DNA of 9,775 nt, taken from NCBI GenBank assembly GCA_946401755.1, contig CAMIVH010000027.1:1-9775 (forward strand), in the 5' to 3' direction. The number at the start of each line of letters is the position of its first letter. The stretch's first letter is position 1. Shown here one piece after another: positions 6,816 through 9,775 of the stretch. The position numbers and the translations under genes are program-made. The DNA comes from an uncultured Caryophanales bacterium. Its GTDB lineage: Bacteria > Bacillota_I > Bacilli_A > RFN20 > CAG-826. The notes beneath the pieces are model-generated. The model was not told the DNA's origin, searched no databases, and saw only the letters and a program-made list of their open reading frames with translations.

Positions 6816-6840
6816 AAAAAGGCACCTATTTGGTGTCTTT
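6816..6840 (-). terminator. Intrinsic terminator overlapping the stop codon of the upstream gene
   Basis: On the minus strand AAAGACACC pairs with GGTGCCTTT (one A-C mismatch) around a 5-nt loop, followed by a T tract (6816-6820). The stem begins inside the last codons of the two-helix gene, and its TAG stop lies at the loop edge. Confidence 0.7.
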
Positions 6841-7365
6841 AAATAGATTAGTAAAGGCCTCTTTGATCGTCATTTCTTTTTCTGGTTGCCTAAGGATTTT
6901 GACTTCCTCTTTCATATTAATATAGCAGCCTTCACCAAGGATGTAGCATTCAATAACCGCTCCAAGAGATAAGCGGAAAATATTTTGGTAATTTAATCCC
7001 ACTTTTAGAAGGCGTTGTTTATTAGTTTGACTGTTATATTGGACAATCATATATGGGCCAGTTCTATCGTTAGAGTGACTTGTGTGGTGACCAATATAAA
7101 CAATTTCACAGCTTGATTTATAACCATCGCGCATAATCTTATGGCCTTGGATACCTTTAGCTAAATCAATTATGCCTGTAATAAATCCACCAAGAGATAG
7201 GAACGCGCCAATGGCGATTGGAATAAAGTAAAAGCTACTACCACGTGTATACATGAATATTGCAATTCCCGCGCCTAAAGCGGCAATCACTATCGCAATC
7301 ACTAATGTAATAACACCAGTAAGGACATTACCTTGTCTTTTAACGGTATTTGGATAAATAATCAT
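6826..7365 (-). CDS. Two-helix membrane protein with soluble C-terminal domain (paralog A)
   Basis: 179 residues, not a family I can name. Two hydrophobic helices (about 15-39 and 46-70) are followed by a soluble domain of about 105 residues. That domain shares a pattern with the upstream gene product: a Lys-x-Met-x-x-Gly segment, then Cys86, then IECYIL (138-143), CYI (147-149) and a run ending near ILRQPE (157-162). The general layout recalls DUF3592-type proteins, but I cannot confirm that. It continues about 17 residues beyond its paralog. The ATG has an AAGGAG site 6 nt upstream. A terminator hairpin separates it from the upstream paralog, and no strong promoter is visible in the gap, so expression may depend on read-through or a weak promoter (TTGATG with TTTTAG). 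Its own terminator overlaps its stop. Confidence 0.8.
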   Translation of the reverse strand: MIIYPNTVKRQGNVLTGVITLVIAIVIAALGAGIAIFMYTRGSSFYFIPIAIGAFLSLGGFITGIIDLAKGIQGHKIMRDGYKSSCEIVYIGHHTSHSNDRTGPYMIVQYNSQTNKQRLLKVGLNYQNIFRLSLGAVIECYILGEGCYINMKEEVKILRQPEKEMTIKEAFTNLFKDTK

Positions 7366-7383
7366 GTCTTTCTCCTTTTTCCT

Positions 7384-7413
7384 AAAAAAGAACCAATGCT
7401 TTCACATCAATTC
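7384..7413 (-). terminator. Intrinsic terminator between the two paralogs
   Basis: On the minus strand a 10-bp stem (7390-7399 with 7404-7413) including several G-T pairs closes on a GAAA tetraloop, followed by TTTTTT (7384-7389). It ends transcription of the upstream paralog, or attenuates read-through into the downstream one. Confidence 0.7.
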
Positions 7414-7421
7414 TTCATTAA

Positions 7422-7904
7422 TTATTCAAATTCTATTTCTTCCGGTTCTTGTAAGATGACGAGATGCTCAACATCAACGTAACAATCATCCTTTAAGACA
7501 TAGCATTCAATAGTTTGACCAACCTTTAGTTTACTAGCGCTGGCGAAGTTGATTGGCACAATATGTCGACGTTTATTACCAGATTCACCACGATATTCCA
7601 CGGTAATTTCTTTATACATGGAATTAACTTTGGAATCGATAAGTTCGACAATCTTACAGCCTCTTTTTCTTCCACGACTCATAGACTTATAAGCGGTCAA
7701 GCCTTTGACCAAGGAATAAATACCAACTATGGTGAACAAAAGTGCAATTAAACAGTATATGGCAATACCGCCTGCTTTAGTTTCTGGCTCTATTGATTTA
7801 TCAGCAATAATCAATGGCAATAGAATCGCACCGGAAAGAATAATTCCTCCGATGAGCATTGATCCAATAAGTATACCAGTAGTTCTTTTGTTCTTTGCGT
7901 TCAT
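7422..7904 (-). CDS. Two-helix membrane protein with soluble C-terminal domain (paralog B)
   Basis: 160 residues, paralogous to the next gene downstream. Helices lie at about 9-33 and 44-67, then a soluble domain with KSMSRGRKRGC (73-83), IECYVL (132-137), CYV (141-143) and VILQEPE (149-155). Spacing between these points matches paralog A almost residue for residue, including three Cys (83, 134, 141). A lumenal or catalytic role cannot be read; no known active-site motif is present. The ATG at 7902-7904 has no Shine-Dalgarno sequence, but TATACT ends 7 nt before it, which suggests a leaderless transcript. The stop of the upstream gene (7918-7920) lies just beyond this -10 box with no terminator between, so transcripts from upstream may also cross it. 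Confidence 0.8.
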   Translation of the reverse strand: MNAKNKRTTGILIGSMLIGGIILSGAILLPLIIADKSIEPETKAGGIAIYCLIALLFTIVGIYSLVKGLTAYKSMSRGRKRGCKIVELIDSKVNSMYKEITVEYRGESGNKRRHIVPINFASASKLKVGQTIECYVLKDDCYVDVEHLVILQEPEEIEFE

Positions 7905-7911
7905 ATTTATT

Positions 7912-7917
7912 AGTATA
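7912..7917 (-). promoter_or_regulatory. -10 box of paralog B, placed for a leaderless mRNA
   Basis: TATACT on the minus strand lies 7 nt before the ATG. TTAAAA at a 17-nt spacing is a partial -35. The box abuts the TAG stop of the upstream gene. The geometry is identical to that at the MATE gene. Confidence 0.5.
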
Positions 7918-8844
7918 CTACACGCTTTTTGGTCTTTTAATAGATTTAATTAAACCGTATGTAGCAAAGCCTTCAGCACCTAAAATGAACAAGGCATTTA
8001 AGCCCATATCAACATAGAACATTCTTTCAAAGTCAGCGGATAATTCCATACATGTTTTGAAAGCTTCAAAGCCCGCTTTATTGACACCCGCTTCCACACA
8101 AATTGCGGTCGCTGTGATCATATAGACGATAAAGAAAGCACTGATGATGAACACTAAGGTTGTGACAAAGCTCATCACAATCATCATGTAGTTGCGTTTT
8201 CCACCGAATTTCTTATATAAGAAAGTTCCAAAAAGAATGGAAACAGCTGGGGCAAAGAAGGTGATGTAACCTAAAATGCCAAAAATGACTGTTAAAACAG
8301 TACCGGCAACAGCACCGATTAAGATACCAAGGAAGCCTTTACCGTAATTATTTGGAGCGTTTTTGAAATCTTCATTGCTCTTTTCAATATTATTGTTAAA
8401 AGTGGCAATACCACCATTGGACATACGGACTTTGTATGTCGAATTTGGAAGATTAACTAAACGACTATTTTCTTCATTTAATTCTTCACCTGTCATTGGG
8501 CAGATATTGTTTTTAGGAGCTTGATATTCTTCTAAAGCTTGTAAAACAAATGGTAATAATTCATTAAATCTTTTTGCGTAGGTAAAGATTGTACCTGCTG
8601 AAGCAAGGTTAAATAAGATGCCTTGTTCACACGCACTAGCGCGCATTTTGGAAGCAGTCAAAGCATAGATTCTTGCAGCGACTTCTTTTTTCTTTTCCAT
8701 TGGAAGGTAAGTGGATAGTAAGAATGTTGGACCGACATAACCAACGCCGACATTAACTTCGTAGCCGTTAATGGCGCCATATCCACTATTGCGGTCAAAT
8801 TGAAAATTGTAAGGTTGTAACGTTTCTTTTATAAACTTTCTCAT
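7918..8844 (-). CDS. Four-helix membrane protein with N-terminal soluble domain, unknown function
   Basis: 308 residues that I cannot place in a family. The N-terminal 110 residues look like a soluble alpha/beta domain, with repeated short strands (GYEVNVGVGYVGPTFLLSTYLP) followed by helices. A short CPMTGEEL segment (115-122) resembles half of a zinc knuckle, but no second Cys pair follows. After a polar stretch rich in Asn and Lys come about four membrane helices (about 170-189, 191-211, 219-246, 277-299). Residues 248-276, between the last two helices, form a loop with Cys249 and Cys265. The ATG has an ACAGGAG site 7 nt upstream. A weak promoter may lie at 8892-8921 (TTGCTC, 18 nt, TATATA). 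No terminator follows; it may be co-transcribed with paralog B. Confidence 0.82.
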   Translation of the reverse strand: MRKFIKETLQPYNFQFDRNSGYGAINGYEVNVGVGYVGPTFLLSTYLPMEKKKEVAARIYALTASKMRASACEQGILFNLASAGTIFTYAKRFNELLPFVLQALEEYQAPKNNICPMTGEELNEENSRLVNLPNSTYKVRMSNGGIATFNNNIEKSNEDFKNAPNNYGKGFLGILIGAVAGTVLTVIFGILGYITFFAPAVSILFGTFLYKKFGGKRNYMMIVMSFVTTLVFIISAFFIVYMITATAICVEAGVNKAGFEAFKTCMELSADFERMFYVDMGLNALFILGAEGFATYGLIKSIKRPKSV

Positions 8845-8925
8845 TATTTCTCTCCTGTCATAGACTCAACGGTTTTAATTATGCCTGTTTATATATAAAG
8901 AAAAAAGGAATAAATGAGCAAAAAA

Positions 8926-8952
8926 CAAAAAATAGCAAATTTTGTGCTATTT
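8926..8952 (-). terminator. Intrinsic terminator of the 114-residue membrane protein gene
   Basis: A perfect 8-bp stem, AAATAGCA/TGCTATTT (8930-8937 with 8945-8952), has a 7-nt loop and runs on the minus strand into TTTTTTG followed by a second T tract. Confidence 0.75.
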
Positions 8953-8977
8953 CTTTGTTAATACTATATTTTTCTTA

Positions 8978-9322
8978 TTAATATAATTGATATTCTGGAA
9001 TACAAAGGGTCAAGACTCCACCTGGAGCGCTACAGAAAATAATGGTCAAAACGCCAACCAAAATCTTATTGCCTTTTTTCAAAGAGATTTCTCTTAAAAT
9101 CAAAACCACAAAATCAAGGACAACAAAGATTATGATAATAACCCATAACCATGTTGGGGTGTAATAAACAAGCTGACCTTGATCACAAATTCTAGTGCCT
9201 AAAAAGGTCATGCATTCACCACCTTCGTAAGTTGTAAGAATGCCCATTGCTCCTTTAATAAGCAAAAAAGCTGCGGTGATAACACCAAATAACCAAGAAA
9301 GAATTGTGGATGCTTTTCTCAT
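8978..9322 (-). CDS. Small three-helix membrane protein with two loop cysteines, unknown function
   Basis: 114 residues, unrecognised. Hydrophobic helices lie at about 6-29, 56-78 and 87-108. The loop between the first two contains Cys37 and Cys46 nine residues apart in a stretch (EGGECMTFLGTRICDQGQ) that, if outside the cell, could form a disulfide. Cys97 and Cys107 lie in the last helix. The start has an AAAGGA site about 9 nt upstream. Its own promoter region (TAGAAT at 9350-9355) carries a perfect inverted repeat, and its terminator follows 26 nt after the stop, so it is probably monocistronic. Confidence 0.8.
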   Translation of the reverse strand: MRKASTILSWLFGVITAAFLLIKGAMGILTTYEGGECMTFLGTRICDQGQLVYYTPTWLWVIIIIFVVLDFVVLILREISLKKGNKILVGVLTIIFCSAPGGVLTLCIPEYQLY

Positions 9323-9349
9323 AGTGATAATTCCTTTACGTTTTCTTTC

Positions 9350-9377
9350 ATTCTATCGAGAAATAATGCATGAACAA
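9350..9377 (-). promoter_or_regulatory. Candidate promoter of the 114-residue membrane protein gene
   Basis: TAGAAT -10 box (9350-9355) and TTGTTC (9372-9377) with a 16-nt spacer, minus strand. The -35 is weak (three of six consensus bases). The spacer and -35 are covered by the inverted repeat at 9361-9386. Confidence 0.4.
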
Positions 9378-9386
9378 GCATTATTT
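9361..9386. repeat. Perfect 9-bp inverted repeat, candidate operator
   Basis: AAATAATGC (9361-9369) and GCATTATTT (9378-9386) are separated by 8 nt. There is no T tract on either side that would make it a good terminator. Its position across the candidate minus-strand promoter suits a repressor-binding dyad. The role is inference. Confidence 0.5.
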
Positions 9387-9413
9387 AATAAAAACACTTA
9401 AATGTCATATTTT

Positions 9414-9442
9414 TTGTTATAACAATTGTCCATCTTTATAAC
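9414..9442 (+). promoter_or_regulatory. Promoter of the Hc1-like gene, with a palindromic -35 region
   Basis: TTGTTA -35 box (9414-9419), 17-nt spacer and TATAAC -10 box (9437-9442). The -35 is half of the 12-bp palindrome TTGTTATAACAA (9414-9425). The start site would be near 9449, leaving a leader of about 66 nt that contains an isolated GGGGG run at 9468-9472, unusual in this AT-rich region. Confidence 0.5.
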
Positions 9443-9514
9443 GAAAAAACCGATAAATATTGTGCTAGGGGGCATTTTTGTAATAAATTAATAGAGAAAG
9501 GAAACATATACACA

Positions 9515-9685
9515 ATGTCAACAGTTGAACAAATCAAAGCTGCTTACGAAGCTTTCGTCGAAGAAAACGAAAAATTCGTTGAAAAGGGTAACAAAGCTGC
9601 TGGTGGTCGTGCTCGTAAGGCCTTAATGGAACTTGCTAAATTAGCCAAAGTTCGCCGCGCTGAAATCCTTGAAGAAAGAAAATAG
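9515..9685 (+). CDS. Histone H1-like (Hc1-family) DNA-binding protein
   Basis: A 56-residue protein recognisable by the core EKGNKAAGGRARKALMELAK (23-42) as a member of the Hc1 family, first known as the chlamydial histone H1-like protein and also found as short versions in Bacteroidetes and other bacteria. Such proteins bind and compact DNA. This one is the short form: an acidic N-terminal helix (about 4-24) and a basic helix (about 25-56), and it lacks the long Lys/Ala-rich tail of chlamydial Hc1. It has 13 Lys/Arg against 10 Glu. Codons are strongly biased (GAA, AAA, GCT, GGT, CGT), suggesting high expression. An AAAGGAA site lies upstream at slightly long spacing. A strong terminator follows. 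Its length explains why it can be overlooked. Confidence 0.8.
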   Translation: MSTVEQIKAAYEAFVEENEKFVEKGNKAAGGRARKALMELAKLAKVRRAEILEERK

Positions 9686-9698
9686 TTTTCCGAAAGAT

Positions 9699-9729
9699 AA
9701 AACGGATGACCTAGTTGCCATCCGTTTTT
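9699..9729. terminator. Strong intrinsic terminator after the Hc1-like gene, probably bidirectional
   Basis: AAAACGGATG (9699-9708) pairs perfectly with CATCCGTTTT (9719-9728) around a 10-nt loop, with TTTTTA following on the + strand. On the minus strand it is also followed by TTTT, so it can serve the convergent gene ending at 9743. Confidence 0.88.
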
Positions 9730-9742
9730 ATTTTGCTTTTAG

Positions 9743-9775
9743 TTATTGTTTTTCGCGTTCGAAGGTCACCACTAC
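9743..9775 (-). CDS. Partial CDS, C-terminal end, unknown protein
   Basis: On the minus strand the frame reads VVVTFEREKQ and stops at TAA (9743-9745). The convergent position facing the terminator fits a real gene end. One other minus frame is also open across this short stretch, so the assignment is tentative. No family can be named. Confidence 0.45.
   Translation of the reverse strand, partial: VVVTFEREKQ

Noticed and set aside
6736..6825. N-terminal extension of the zinc-ribbon protein to 6825
   Set aside because: The extension contains the promoter boxes and leader; GGAGG and the zinc ribbon point to the ATG at 6735.
9459..9480. Intrinsic terminator at the GGGGG/TTTTT patch
   Set aside because: The best stem is only 4 bp with a G-T pair; too weak to call.
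508..9685. Alternative genetic code with TGA as Trp
   Set aside because: Trp positions in conserved regions use TGG, and genes end normally under the standard code.
1..9775. tRNA, CRISPR, transposon ends or phage genes
   Set aside because: No cloverleaf-like sequence, spaced repeat array, transposase or integrase was found on reading both strands.

Overview
The window looks like a chromosomal segment of an uncultured, low-GC Gram-positive bacterium. I would guess class Bacilli, near the Erysipelotrichales, RF39 or Acholeplasma side. The evidence is an AT-rich base composition, purine-rich Shine-Dalgarno sites (AAAGGAG, GGAGG), many short intrinsic terminators, sigma-A-like promoters (several perfect TATAAT boxes), and a lipoprotein signal peptide typical of Firmicutes. 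Trp is written as TGG in the genes read here, so the standard code fits. There is no sign of a prophage, transposon, integron, CRISPR array, tRNA or rRNA.

Layout. Bases 1-55 hold the probable 3' end of a + strand gene, abutting the stop of a small minus-strand three-helix membrane protein (56-451). Next, also on the minus strand, come a membrane-bound diguanylate cyclase (508-1929) and a DegV-family fatty-acid-binding protein (1989-2879). A compact divergent promoter region separates degV from a + strand MATE-family efflux transporter (2946-4289), which ends at a bidirectional terminator facing a large minus-strand surface lipoprotein (4347-5810). That lipoprotein alternates BIG2-type Ig-like domains with carbohydrate-binding-module-like domains. 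Bases 5811-6081 hold its promoter, a tandem 11-bp direct repeat resembling an OmpR-family operator, and the terminator of the next gene. Bases 6082-9322 are a run of minus-strand genes of unknown function, all membrane-associated: a zinc-ribbon protein with a C-terminal anchor, two small paralogous two-helix proteins, a 308-residue four-helix protein and a 114-residue three-helix protein. The right end carries a divergent region, a 56-codon histone H1-like (Hc1-family) gene on the + strand, a strong terminator and the tail of a minus-strand gene.

How it works together. This is not a single operon. Most genes appear to have their own promoter, terminator or both, so expression looks largely monocistronic. 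Themes are the cell envelope (MATE exporter, surface lipoprotein, orphan membrane proteins), c-di-GMP signalling, exogenous fatty-acid use and nucleoid structure. The most notable structural signals are two genes (the MATE exporter and one paralog) whose -10 box sits exactly 7 nt before the ATG with no ribosome binding site, which implies leaderless mRNAs; the NTTAAG-N5-WTTAAG direct repeat before the lipoprotein; the Hc1 gene; and the paralogous pair with a shared Cys/ECY/CY pattern. Nothing here forms an obvious new defence or biosynthetic system.
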